NCBI GenBank assembly: GCA_934667425.1
Contig: CAKULV010000014.1
Coordinates: 1-60,494, forward strand
Length of the DNA: 60,494 bases
Direction of reading: 5' to 3'
Source of the DNA: an uncultured Kiritimatiellota bacterium
Lineage (GTDB): Bacteria > Verrucomicrobiota > Kiritimatiellia > RFP12 > UBA1067
The notes below the pieces were generated by a model. The model worked only from the letters and a program-made list of their open reading frames with translations. It did not search any database and had not been told where the DNA came from. The stretch's first letter is position 1, and every line of letters begins with the position of its first letter. A program made the translations under genes and the position numbers. Shown here piece after piece: positions 1 to 7,542 of this stretch.

Positions 1-2
1 GG

Positions 3-1388
3 AAGACGCTGCTGGGCTTCCGCGGGACGTATCCCGTCCCCTATCAGCATGGCGCGCAGTCCTTCAACTCGTCCCGCAGCTGCACCATGAACAGCCTGGA
101 CTATGACTTCTGCGAACTCTGCAGGCTTCAGGGGGCCAAACGCATGGCCACCCTGATGGCGGACGGGCAGGACGGCCTCTACGTCGCGACGCCCGAGCTC
201 CTCGCCGTGAACGGAAACTACACGAAGTCCGCCGACTTCGCCCCCGCCACGATCGACGGCTACAACGACTTCGCGACGGACTACGCCAATCGCCTGTACA
301 GCGGCACGGGCCGCGACCGCTTTCGTCCGCAGGACATGGCGGGCCAGACGCTCCGCCTGCGCACGGTCGTGCAGAACTTCTCCGTGACGCGCGCACGGCG
401 CGTCCGGCTGTCCTTCGCGCTCAAGTCCGCCGCCGGCGCGACGCTCCACTCCGTCGAGCAGGTCTACGACGTCGGGCCGTGGGCCGACCGCGCGAAGTTC
501 GACGTCGGCGGACATTGCCTCGCCTACACGGGGCCGGAGAACTTCGACTCGGGCCTCGCCAATTGCGAGCTGTCCTGTACGCTGCCCGCGGGCCTCGCCG
601 CCGACGTCACCTACGCCTTCGAGGTGAGGGACGCGGACACGGGTGCGCTTCTCGCCGACGACACGACCGAGACGGCGCCCTATGCGCCCGTGAGGATCCG
701 CTACGTGACGCCGGACGGCAAGGCCCTCCCCGGGACGGGCGAGACGTCAGTCCTCCAGCCCGTCGGCAGGCTGATCGACTGGCCCGCGCCCGCGCAGGTG
801 GGCGGCTACGAACTCGCCCGGCCCGCGAGCCCCGTCACGGTCGGCGCGGACGGCGCGACGCGCGTCTACGTCTACCGCGCGCCCGGCGGCGGGACGCCGC
901 CGCTCCTACCGGGGGAGAGCGACACGGTGAACGCCCTCGTCCGGCCCGTGGCCGAGGCGGCGGGCCTGACGGCGCTGACGGTCGCCCCGGGCAGCAAGCC
1001 GCTTGAGGGGCTGGAACTCTTCACCAACATCCCGATCGCGGTCACGCCGTCCGCGCCGGGCGCGACAGTCGGAACCGTGTCGGTCGATTACGTCTTCGCC
1101 GTCAGCGACATCCGGCTCGTCACCCTGGGCGGCGAACGCGCCGTCGTCGTCTGCGCCAAGGTTTCCGCCGGCGGCGAGACGCCGGCCGACTACGCCCCGG
1201 CGACGCGGCTGGACGTGCAGGCCTCGGCGGACGCGAAGGCCTTCTCGTCCGTAGCCGCCGCCCGCGCGCTCACGGCGGAGGAGCTGGGCGCGCTCGGCCT
1301 CTCGCCCGGCCCCGGCGAGCGGTACTTCCGCCTGGCGAGAGAGGAAGAGTCCTCCGCGACCTTCCTGCGAATCCGGGCGACGCGCTGA
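3..1388 (+). CDS. C-terminal part of a secreted protein, probably M64-like metallopeptidase tail plus accessory domains (5' end outside window)
   Basis: The reading frame is open from the window edge, so the true start lies upstream and the first ATG (87) is internal. The first 40 residues contain the segment SCTMNSLDYDFCELC, which resembles the cysteine-containing end of M64 (IgA-protease-like) metallopeptidase domains; the HExxH zinc site would lie outside the window. A beta-rich region follows, then a segment near 700-870 (IRYVTPDGKALPGTGE...) that looks like a MucBP-type repeat, and finally about 150 residues with no recognisable family. There is no transmembrane anchor at the end. Base composition is visibly more GC-rich than the nusA operon next door and similar to the secreted genes at 48-54 kb. 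The peptidase assignment rests on one short motif; surface location is inferred from the domain style. Confidence 0.5.
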   Translation, partial: KTLLGFRGTYPVPYQHGAQSFNSSRSCTMNSLDYDFCELCRLQGAKRMATLMADGQDGLYVATPELLAVNGNYTKSADFAPATIDGYNDFATDYANRLYSGTGRDRFRPQDMAGQTLRLRTVVQNFSVTRARRVRLSFALKSAAGATLHSVEQVYDVGPWADRAKFDVGGHCLAYTGPENFDSGLANCELSCTLPAGLAADVTYAFEVRDADTGALLADDTTETAPYAPVRIRYVTPDGKALPGTGETSVLQPVGRLIDWPAPAQVGGYELARPASPVTVGADGATRVYVYRAPGGGTPPLLPGESDTVNALVRPVAEAAGLTALTVAPGSKPLEGLELFTNIPIAVTPSAPGATVGTVSVDYVFAVSDIRLVTLGGERAVVVCAKVSAGGETPADYAPATRLDVQASADAKAFSSVAAARALTAEELGALGLSPGPGERYFRLAREEESSATFLRIRATR

Positions 1389-1415
1389 CGCGCCCCGTTG
1401 GCAAGACAAAGAGGA

Positions 1416-1478
1416 AGGCCGCTCTCGCCCTCTGCGGCCTCTGCGTGAGATTTATCACCCCCGGCGGACGTACGGGGG
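1416..1478. other. Two GC-rich hairpins after the first gene (possible terminator region)
   Basis: In the gap before nusA there are two inverted repeats: AGGCCGC/GCGGCCT (1416-1440, 11-base loop) and CCCCCG/CGGGGG (1458-1478, 9-base loop). Neither is followed directly by a T-run, so intrinsic termination is only possible, not clear. The rest of the 1389-1571 gap shows nothing recognisable. Confidence 0.3.
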
Positions 1479-1571
1479 CGCATTATTCCTTTTAGATGCG
1501 GGATCTCTGCAAGCCGGTGACTTGTAAAGGGGGTAGGTAGGCAAAAACGCCTGCCGAGTCATTGATTCCCA

Positions 1572-1600
1572 TTGACAAAAGGTGGGCTTTTTCGTATTCT
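1572..1600 (+). promoter_or_regulatory. Near-consensus sigma70-type promoter of the nusA operon
   Basis: TTGACA at 1572-1577 and TATTCT at 1595-1600 are separated by exactly 17 bases. The predicted transcript start near 1607 leaves about a 70-base leader before the nusA start codon at 1677. Confidence 0.8.
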
Positions 1601-1676
1601 ACGCATGATTTTTTTGGGGGTCAGAGGGCTTCCAAAGGGGATCGTTTTGTTTTTTGACAGACAAGGAGAGTGGAAA

Positions 1677-2945
1677 ATGGCAGACAACCAGTTGCTGACG
1701 ATGGTGAACTACATCGAACGCGAGAATGGCGTGGATCGCGAAATCGTTCTTGTGGCGATTGAGCAGGCGATCCAGCAGGCCGCCCGTCGCAACCCTGGCG
1801 TCACCAACGACTTGCGCGTGTCGATCGACCGCAAGACCATCACTCTCCATGTCTTCGACACGATGGTCGTATCCGACGAGGATTCTGGCACGGGGTTCAT
1901 TTCGGTGGCCAAGGCGCAGCGCATAGATCCTTCGGTAAAGGATGGGGACACGATCGAGGTGGAGCTTCCCGCTTCCCGCCTCGGCCGCATCGCCGCGCAG
2001 GCTACGCGGCAGATGATAATGCAGAAGCTGCGCGAAGCAATCAGGTCCAATACGTTCAACGATTTCAAGGGGCGCATCGGCGAGATCGTCTCCGGCACCG
2101 TCACCGGGTTGAACCGCCGCGACGTGTATGTGATGGTCGGCAAGACCGAGATGATCCTTCCGGCCAAGGAATGCATACCCACCGAGGAGTATTCCGTGGG
2201 AGATCCCATCCGCGCCATCGTCCACCATGTGAAGCCTGATGCGACCGGTCCGACGGTATTCCTTTCCAGGGCGTCGGGAGAGTTTGTCCGTGCGCTATTC
2301 CGCCTTGAGGTTTCGGAGATATCCGATGGCGTCGTGGAAATCGTCTCCGTGGCGCGTGATCCGGGATACCGCAGCAAGGTCTCCGTGAGGACGATGGACG
2401 AGAAGGTCGATCCCGTCGGCGCGTGCGTGGGCCTGCGCGGCGCACGTGTGCGCAACATCGTTCGCGAGCTGAGCGGCGAGAAGATCGACATCGTGCGGTG
2501 GTCCGACGACGTAAAGAGCTACATCACGCAGGCCCTCGCCCCGGCCAAGCTTGAGTCTGTGGAAGTCGATCCAGAGCAGGACAACACGGTCCATGTGACG
2601 GTCGCCCCCGACCAGTATTCGCTCGCCATCGGCAAGCGCGGGCAGAACGTCCGCCTCACGACGAAGCTAACCGGCTGGCACATCGATGTGTCCAAGGCAA
2701 TGAACCTCGCCTCGTTCGAGGACCAGAAGGCGGAGGCCATCAAGTCGCTTGCCGACACGTTCTCGATATCCACGGCGCAGGCGACGCAGCTCGCCAATGC
2801 GGGCTTCCTCACGGTTGAGGGGATACTTGAGGCGGACGAGGCCGACTTCGCTGCGGCCACAGGCCTCGACGACGTAACGGCGATCGGCATATACGCCGCA
2901 GCGAAGGCGGTGTCCGACCTGATCGGGAACGAGGAGGAAGCATGA
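1677..2945 (+). CDS. nusA: Transcription termination/antitermination factor NusA
   Basis: NusA binds RNA polymerase and nascent RNA and modulates pausing, termination and rRNA antitermination in the cytoplasm. The 422-residue product has the usual order: N-terminal polymerase-binding domain (about 1-130), S1 domain beginning near 133 (GEIVSGTVTGLNRRDVYV), two KH domains (the second contains YSLAIGKRGQNVRL), and a short helical C-terminal repeat (from about 355) ending in acidic residues. ATG 1677 was chosen because it has AAGGAG at 1663-1668 and because longer versions would start inside the promoter. It heads a coupled operon; its TGA overlaps the infB ATG as ATGA. The rimP gene that commonly precedes nusA is absent. 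Confidence 0.95.
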   Translation: MADNQLLTMVNYIERENGVDREIVLVAIEQAIQQAARRNPGVTNDLRVSIDRKTITLHVFDTMVVSDEDSGTGFISVAKAQRIDPSVKDGDTIEVELPASRLGRIAAQATRQMIMQKLREAIRSNTFNDFKGRIGEIVSGTVTGLNRRDVYVMVGKTEMILPAKECIPTEEYSVGDPIRAIVHHVKPDATGPTVFLSRASGEFVRALFRLEVSEISDGVVEIVSVARDPGYRSKVSVRTMDEKVDPVGACVGLRGARVRNIVRELSGEKIDIVRWSDDVKSYITQALAPAKLESVEVDPEQDNTVHVTVAPDQYSLAIGKRGQNVRLTTKLTGWHIDVSKAMNLASFEDQKAEAIKSLADTFSISTAQATQLANAGFLTVEGILEADEADFAAATGLDDVTAIGIYAAAKAVSDLIGNEEEA

Positions 2946-5542
2946 GGGTATACGAACTTGCCGCCAAGATTGGCACCACTTCCCTCGCGGTGATGCGCAC
3001 TGCGGAATCGAGCGGGGTTGAGGTGTATTCCCCCCTGAGCGCACTTGAGCCGAATGAGGTCGACGCCATAAACAAGGCGTTCCTTGAGGCCGGCATGGAG
3101 CGTGTCCGCGCCGAAGCGGAGTCGGCCCGCGACCGTCGCGACAACAAGAGGCATCGTGCGCTCAAGGCTGCCGAGGAGATGAACAGGCTTCAGGCCGATG
3201 CGCTTGAGGAGCGCCGCCAGCGCGCCTTGGCGGCGTACAAGGCGCAGGACGGGAAGATCGAGATGCCCGACACCAAGAAGGCTCCGGTCGCCGTCCTGAA
3301 GAGGCCCGTGAAGGAGGAGATCAAGCTTGACTTGCGTCTGCCGGAGGGGCCGAAGGTCAAGATCGACATTTCCGAGCCGAACGAGGATGCGGACGGCTCG
3401 TCGGACGCAGACGATTTCGAGGACGATGAGGTGGATGAGAGCGAGTGGCTCCACGGCAAGGACCGCAGGGCCTCGAATGGCAAGAGCCAGTCCCTCTCGA
3501 TGAAGAAGCAGCAGACCTACGACAGGAAGGAGAAGGCGAAGGAGGTCAAGAAGGAGCCGGAAAAGACCGCGCCAAAGCCGGTGGCGGTGGCCGCGCCTCC
3601 TCCCCCGAAGCCGCAGGCCCCTGCGACGCGTCCTGCGACGCGGGTTGGCGGATTGAGGGCGGGATTTGCCTCCGTCTCGATGAAGACGGCCAACACCATG
3701 AAGATTTCGGCCGGACTTGGCAAGCCCGCCCCGAAGCCTACCGTGACGATGAGCGTCAACACCCGCGAGATATCCATACGCGGGGCCGTTGTCGTGAAGG
3801 AACTCGCGACGAAGCTCGGGATACGTCCGAACCGCCTCATCGCCGATCTCATGCAGCTCAAGGTGCTGGCCTCGATCAACCAGCGCGTCGAGCCGGAGAT
3901 CGCCACCAAGGTGGCCCAGAAATACGGCTACCGGGTGAACGTGGAGCATGCGCGCGACGCGGCGAACAAGAAGCCCGTCCTCAAGGCGATAGACGCCGAT
4001 GACGAGATACCGCAGGATACGCCCGAGCAGATGAGGCCGCGTCCCCCGGTCGTCACGTTCCTCGGCCATGTAGACCATGGCAAGACGACGCTCATGGACT
4101 ACATCCGCCACACGAAGGTCGCGGCCGGCGAGGCGGGCGGCATCACCCAGGCCATCTCCGCGTATCAGGTTGACGTCCAGGGGCGCAAGATCACGTTCCT
4201 CGACACGCCTGGCCATGCTGCGTTCAACGCCATGCGCCAGCGCGGCGCACAGCTTACGGACATCGCCGTCATAATCATCGCCGCAGACGACGGCATCATG
4301 CCCCAGACCAAGGAGGCGATAAAGTTCGCCCGTCAGGCCGGTGTGCAGATCATGGTGGCGATCACAAAGTGCGACAAGCCCACTGCCGACGTGATGCGCG
4401 TGAAGCAGATGCTCCAGAAGGAGGGCCTCACGCCGGAGGATTGGGGCGGCGACATCGTATGCTGCGAGGTTTCCGGTGTCACGGGCCAGGGCGTAGATTC
4501 GCTTCTGGAGATGATCCTGCTGCAGGCGGACGTGCTCGAGCTCATGGCGAACCCGTCGCGCCGCGCCAACGGATACGTGATCGAGGCGGAGCTTGAGCAG
4601 GGCTTCGGTCCATCGGCGATGGTGCTCGTCACGGGCGGCACCCTCAACGTCGGGGACGCGATCCTCGTGGGCGAACACTTCGGCAAGGTGCGATCACTGA
4701 TCGACGATCATGGTCGCAGGGTGAAGTCCGCCCCGCCTTCGATGCCGGTGAAGTGCACGGGCCTTTCCGGCGTGCCGGAGGCCGGCGCGGAGTTCCGCGT
4801 TATGCTCAACGAGAAGCGTGCGCGTACGCTCGCGGAGGAGACTGCGCAGCGGCGCAAGGAAGAGGAGCTTTCCCAGTCCAAGGCGGTGTCGCTTGACGAC
4901 CTCTTCTCCAAGATGGGGGCGGACGGCAAGCGCGAGCTTTCGGTTGTCGTGAAGGCCGATACCCAGGGTTCGCTTGAGGCCATTGTAGGCGCCCTGCGCG
5001 AGATCAAGAGCGAGAAGGTGTCGCTCAAGATCATTGGCACCGGCACAGGCAGCGTGTCCATGACGGACGTGAAGTCGGCTGCGGCCGGCAAGGCCGTGAT
5101 CGTGGGCTTCGACATCGGCAACGATTCCGGCGTACAGAGCCAGGCGCGCCACGACGGCGTGAAGATCGCGTCCTTCCGCATCATCTACGAGCTTATCGAC
5201 CATGTGAAGAAGTGCATGCTCGACCTTCTGCCGCCGGAATACAAGGAGACGATCAAGGGGCATGCGACGATCAAGGCTGTGTACGACATCGGCAAGGTCG
5301 GCAAGATCGCCGGTTCGCAGATGCTCGATGGCACGCTGCTCTCCAACGGACGCTACCGCGTCATTCGCGGGAAGGAGACGATCTGGGACGGCAAGCTGCA
5401 GTCGCTCAAGCACTTCAAGGACGAGGTCAAGGAAGTCACCGGTCAGCAGGAGTGTGGCGTGCATTTCGCGGGATTCGAGAAGTTCGCCGAGGGCGACACG
5501 ATCGAATGCTACACGCTTGAGGAACTTCCGCGTTCGCTGTAG
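2942..5542 (+). CDS. infB: Translation initiation factor IF-2
   Basis: IF-2 is the GTPase that brings initiator tRNA to the 30S subunit and promotes subunit joining. The 866-residue product has an IF2_N module at the start (MRVYELAAKIGTTS), a charged and proline/alanine-rich linker (about 100-230), a second IF2_N module (VVVKELATKLGIRPNRLI), then the G domain with G1 GHVDHGKTT near residue 375 and G3 DTPGH, followed by the beta-barrel and C-terminal domains ending FEKFAEGDTIECYTLEEL. The G4 motif reads TKCD rather than the usual NKxD, and the switch region has ITQAISAY where most IF-2 proteins have ITQHIGAY. Start overlaps the nusA stop by four bases, implying translational coupling. Confidence 0.96.
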   Translation: MRVYELAAKIGTTSLAVMRTAESSGVEVYSPLSALEPNEVDAINKAFLEAGMERVRAEAESARDRRDNKRHRALKAAEEMNRLQADALEERRQRALAAYKAQDGKIEMPDTKKAPVAVLKRPVKEEIKLDLRLPEGPKVKIDISEPNEDADGSSDADDFEDDEVDESEWLHGKDRRASNGKSQSLSMKKQQTYDRKEKAKEVKKEPEKTAPKPVAVAAPPPPKPQAPATRPATRVGGLRAGFASVSMKTANTMKISAGLGKPAPKPTVTMSVNTREISIRGAVVVKELATKLGIRPNRLIADLMQLKVLASINQRVEPEIATKVAQKYGYRVNVEHARDAANKKPVLKAIDADDEIPQDTPEQMRPRPPVVTFLGHVDHGKTTLMDYIRHTKVAAGEAGGITQAISAYQVDVQGRKITFLDTPGHAAFNAMRQRGAQLTDIAVIIIAADDGIMPQTKEAIKFARQAGVQIMVAITKCDKPTADVMRVKQMLQKEGLTPEDWGGDIVCCEVSGVTGQGVDSLLEMILLQADVLELMANPSRRANGYVIEAELEQGFGPSAMVLVTGGTLNVGDAILVGEHFGKVRSLIDDHGRRVKSAPPSMPVKCTGLSGVPEAGAEFRVMLNEKRARTLAEETAQRRKEEELSQSKAVSLDDLFSKMGADGKRELSVVVKADTQGSLEAIVGALREIKSEKVSLKIIGTGTGSVSMTDVKSAAAGKAVIVGFDIGNDSGVQSQARHDGVKIASFRIIYELIDHVKKCMLDLLPPEYKETIKGHATIKAVYDIGKVGKIAGSQMLDGTLLSNGRYRVIRGKETIWDGKLQSLKHFKDEVKEVTGQQECGVHFAGFEKFAEGDTIECYTLEELPRSL

Positions 5543-5581
5543 CTTTCGCCGCTTGTGTACTCATGGCAGAAGGATGCGTGA

Positions 5582-5950
5582 ATGTCTGTAGACAGGATAG
5601 AGAGGGTTGATTCCCTGCTGAAGCGTGTCATCGGCGACGCGATGTTCCGCGTCATGCAGACTGACGACGTTGGCGCAGGGCTGGTCACGGTCACGGGCGT
5701 ACAGTGCGCGAGAAACCTGCGGAACGCCACCGTGAAGGTAAGCGTGTTCGGGCCGCCGGATGTCCAGCAGCGCGCACTCCGGCATCTCATCCACCATGCG
5801 CACGACTTCGAGCGGGTGATCAACCGCGAGGTGCGCATGAAATTCACGCCGCAGTTGCGCTTCGAGCTGGATCATTCGATCGAGAAGGGCGATGCGGTGC
5901 TTGCCATACTCGACAAGCTTCCAGACGCAGGCGATGGCGAACATAGCTAA
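5582..5950 (+). CDS. rbfA: Ribosome-binding factor A
   Basis: RbfA is a small KH-fold protein that assists maturation of the 16S rRNA 5' end in the 30S subunit. The 122-residue product matches family size and shows the typical N-terminal RVDSLLKRVIGDAMFR helix, the central strand with VTVTGVQCARNLRNATVKVSVFG and the C-terminal MKFTPQLRFELDHSIEKGD segment. It lies 39 bases after infB, in the usual infB-rbfA-truB order. Its 3' end overlaps the likely truB start. Confidence 0.93.
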   Translation: MSVDRIERVDSLLKRVIGDAMFRVMQTDDVGAGLVTVTGVQCARNLRNATVKVSVFGPPDVQQRALRHLIHHAHDFERVINREVRMKFTPQLRFELDHSIEKGDAVLAILDKLPDAGDGEHS

Positions 5951-6662
5951 CATCGCAATGATGGCCGAGCTGGACGGCGCGATCCTCGTCGACAAGCCTG
6001 TGGGGATGTCGTCGCACGACCTGATGAAGGCCGTGAAGACCAGCTTCAATCTCGTGAAGGTTGGCCATGGAGGTACGCTTGACGTCACGGCTTCCGGCCT
6101 GTTCGTGCTGCTGATTGGAGACGCGACGCGTTTCTCCAACGACATCATGTGCGGTGACCGGGCCTACGACGTGAGTCTTGCCCTCGGGCGAGAGACCGAT
6201 ACTTGCGACAGGGCGGGGAACGTCCTTGGGGAATCCGCCTGCGGGGACTTGACGCGCGAGATGCTTGACGCCGCACTCAAGGAATGCCGGGGGGACGTAT
6301 TCCAGTCGCCGCCAGAATTCTCGGCGGTCAAGATCGCCGGAAGGTCTGGCTATGAGATAGTGCGAACTGCGGAAGGAGAAGGCCTTCGCGCGAAGCTCGT
6401 CCACGTGTACAGATATGACGTCCATGAGTTTGCGCCGCCGATGGTTTCATTTTCCATGGTCGCCTCCAAAGGCGTTTCTGTAAGGGCTCTCGCGAGGGAC
6501 ATTGGCCGCGCGATCGGCTGCGGCGCATATGTCGAGGATTGCCGTCGCACGAGGTGCGGGAGGCTCTCCGTTACGGATGCAATCCCGTTCGTGAAGCTCA
6601 TGGAGCTGCATCCAGCCGACCTCGCCGCATCCATCATCCCCAAGAACAGGATATTCGCGTGA
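5934..6662 (+). CDS. truB: tRNA pseudouridine(55) synthase TruB
   Basis: TruB isomerises U55 in the T-loop of most tRNAs. The product contains DGAILVDKPVGMSSHDLMKAV and the catalytic motif GHGGTLDVTASGLFVLLIG, with the nucleophilic Asp in GTLD; most TruB proteins have GTLDPLATG, so the residues after the Asp are atypical. Three starts are possible (5934, 5958, 5961). ATG 5934 is given because it overlaps rbfA and has a weak purine stretch before it; 5961 gives a protein that begins close to the conserved DG(A/I)LxVDKP segment. Length (about 242 residues) is short, lacking a long PUA-like tail. The TGA overlaps the GTG of ribF. Confidence 0.92.
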   Translation: MANIANIAMMAELDGAILVDKPVGMSSHDLMKAVKTSFNLVKVGHGGTLDVTASGLFVLLIGDATRFSNDIMCGDRAYDVSLALGRETDTCDRAGNVLGESACGDLTREMLDAALKECRGDVFQSPPEFSAVKIAGRSGYEIVRTAEGEGLRAKLVHVYRYDVHEFAPPMVSFSMVASKGVSVRALARDIGRAIGCGAYVEDCRRTRCGRLSVTDAIPFVKLMELHPADLAASIIPKNRIFA

Positions 6663-7504
6663 ACCTTGCCATCGGATTCTTCGATGGAGTCCATCTGGGG
6701 CATCAGCGGATCCTCGAAGGGGCCGATTCCGTGTTCACGTTCGAAAACCATCCCGCCACAGTCCTTTCCCCGGCACACGTGCCGCCGCTGCTCATGGATC
6801 TTGACGAGCGGGTGCGCTGCCTGAAGGCGATCGGTGTGCGGAAAGGTTCGGAAAGGAATGTGCACGCCGTCCCGTTCACGCGGGAGTTCGCATCCATGCC
6901 GCCCGCCGAATTCGCGGAATATCTCAGGGGGCGCTTCCCGGATATCGACCGGATACACTGCGGGGCCAATTGGCGGTTCGGGCTAAACGGAGCCGGAACG
7001 CCGGAAGAGTTGCGCAGGTACGGCTTCGACGTGAAGGTGGCGGACTGCGCAACGTACAGGGGCGAACGCATATCGTCAACGCGCATCCGCAGGGCATTGT
7101 CCGAGGGCATCCTTGACGATGCGAACGCAATGCTGGGCAGGCCGTTTTCGGTGTGCGGGCGAATTGCAGGGGGGAAAGGCATCGCGAAGACACTTGGCGC
7201 CGCCACGCTGAACGTAATGGTAACCGCCCCGCTGAAGCTTGGCGTGTACGCTGTGCGCACGGACATCGGGCCTGGGCTCGCGAACTACGGCATCGCGCCG
7301 ACGATGGGCGACAAGGCGTGGACATCCCCGGTGCTGGAGGTGCATCTCTTCGATGGTTCCCAGCTGTCGGACATGGGCGATCCCGACATGCTGCGCGTGG
7401 AGTTCATCTCGTTCCTGAGGCCTGAACGCACATTCCCTTCCATTGGCGCATTGCGTGACCAGATAGCCGACGATGTGGCATCGGCGCGGAATGTCTTTGG
7501 GTAG
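6659..7504 (+). CDS. ribF: Bifunctional riboflavin kinase/FAD synthetase RibF
   Basis: RibF phosphorylates riboflavin to FMN and adenylylates FMN to FAD. The N-terminal adenylyltransferase half has IGFFDGVHLGHQRIL and the STRIRRALSEG segment; the C-terminal kinase half has GRPFSVCGRIAGGKGIAKTLG followed by AATLNV, a degenerate form of the usual FPTAN metal-binding motif. The GTG start at 6659 forms a GTGA overlap with the truB stop and gives 281 residues beginning at the conserved strand; more upstream starts would lie deep inside truB. It occupies the end of the operon, where many bacteria instead have rpsO or rpsO after ribF. Confidence 0.9.
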   Translation: MNLAIGFFDGVHLGHQRILEGADSVFTFENHPATVLSPAHVPPLLMDLDERVRCLKAIGVRKGSERNVHAVPFTREFASMPPAEFAEYLRGRFPDIDRIHCGANWRFGLNGAGTPEELRRYGFDVKVADCATYRGERISSTRIRRALSEGILDDANAMLGRPFSVCGRIAGGKGIAKTLGAATLNVMVTAPLKLGVYAVRTDIGPGLANYGIAPTMGDKAWTSPVLEVHLFDGSQLSDMGDPDMLRVEFISFLRPERTFPSIGALRDQIADDVASARNVFG

Positions 7505-7542
7505 AGGAACCGTTTCGCGGCATAAATGCGATTGGAGTTGGC

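Noticed and set aside
1572..1676. Longer NusA start at 1572
   Set aside because: It would place the start codon inside the -35 box of the nusA promoter and upstream of the predicted transcript start.
2519..4678. Long open frame on the minus strand opposite nusA/infB
   Set aside because: It is a composition shadow: the plus strand encodes clear NusA and IF-2, and the antisense protein is Arg/His/Leu-rich without motifs.
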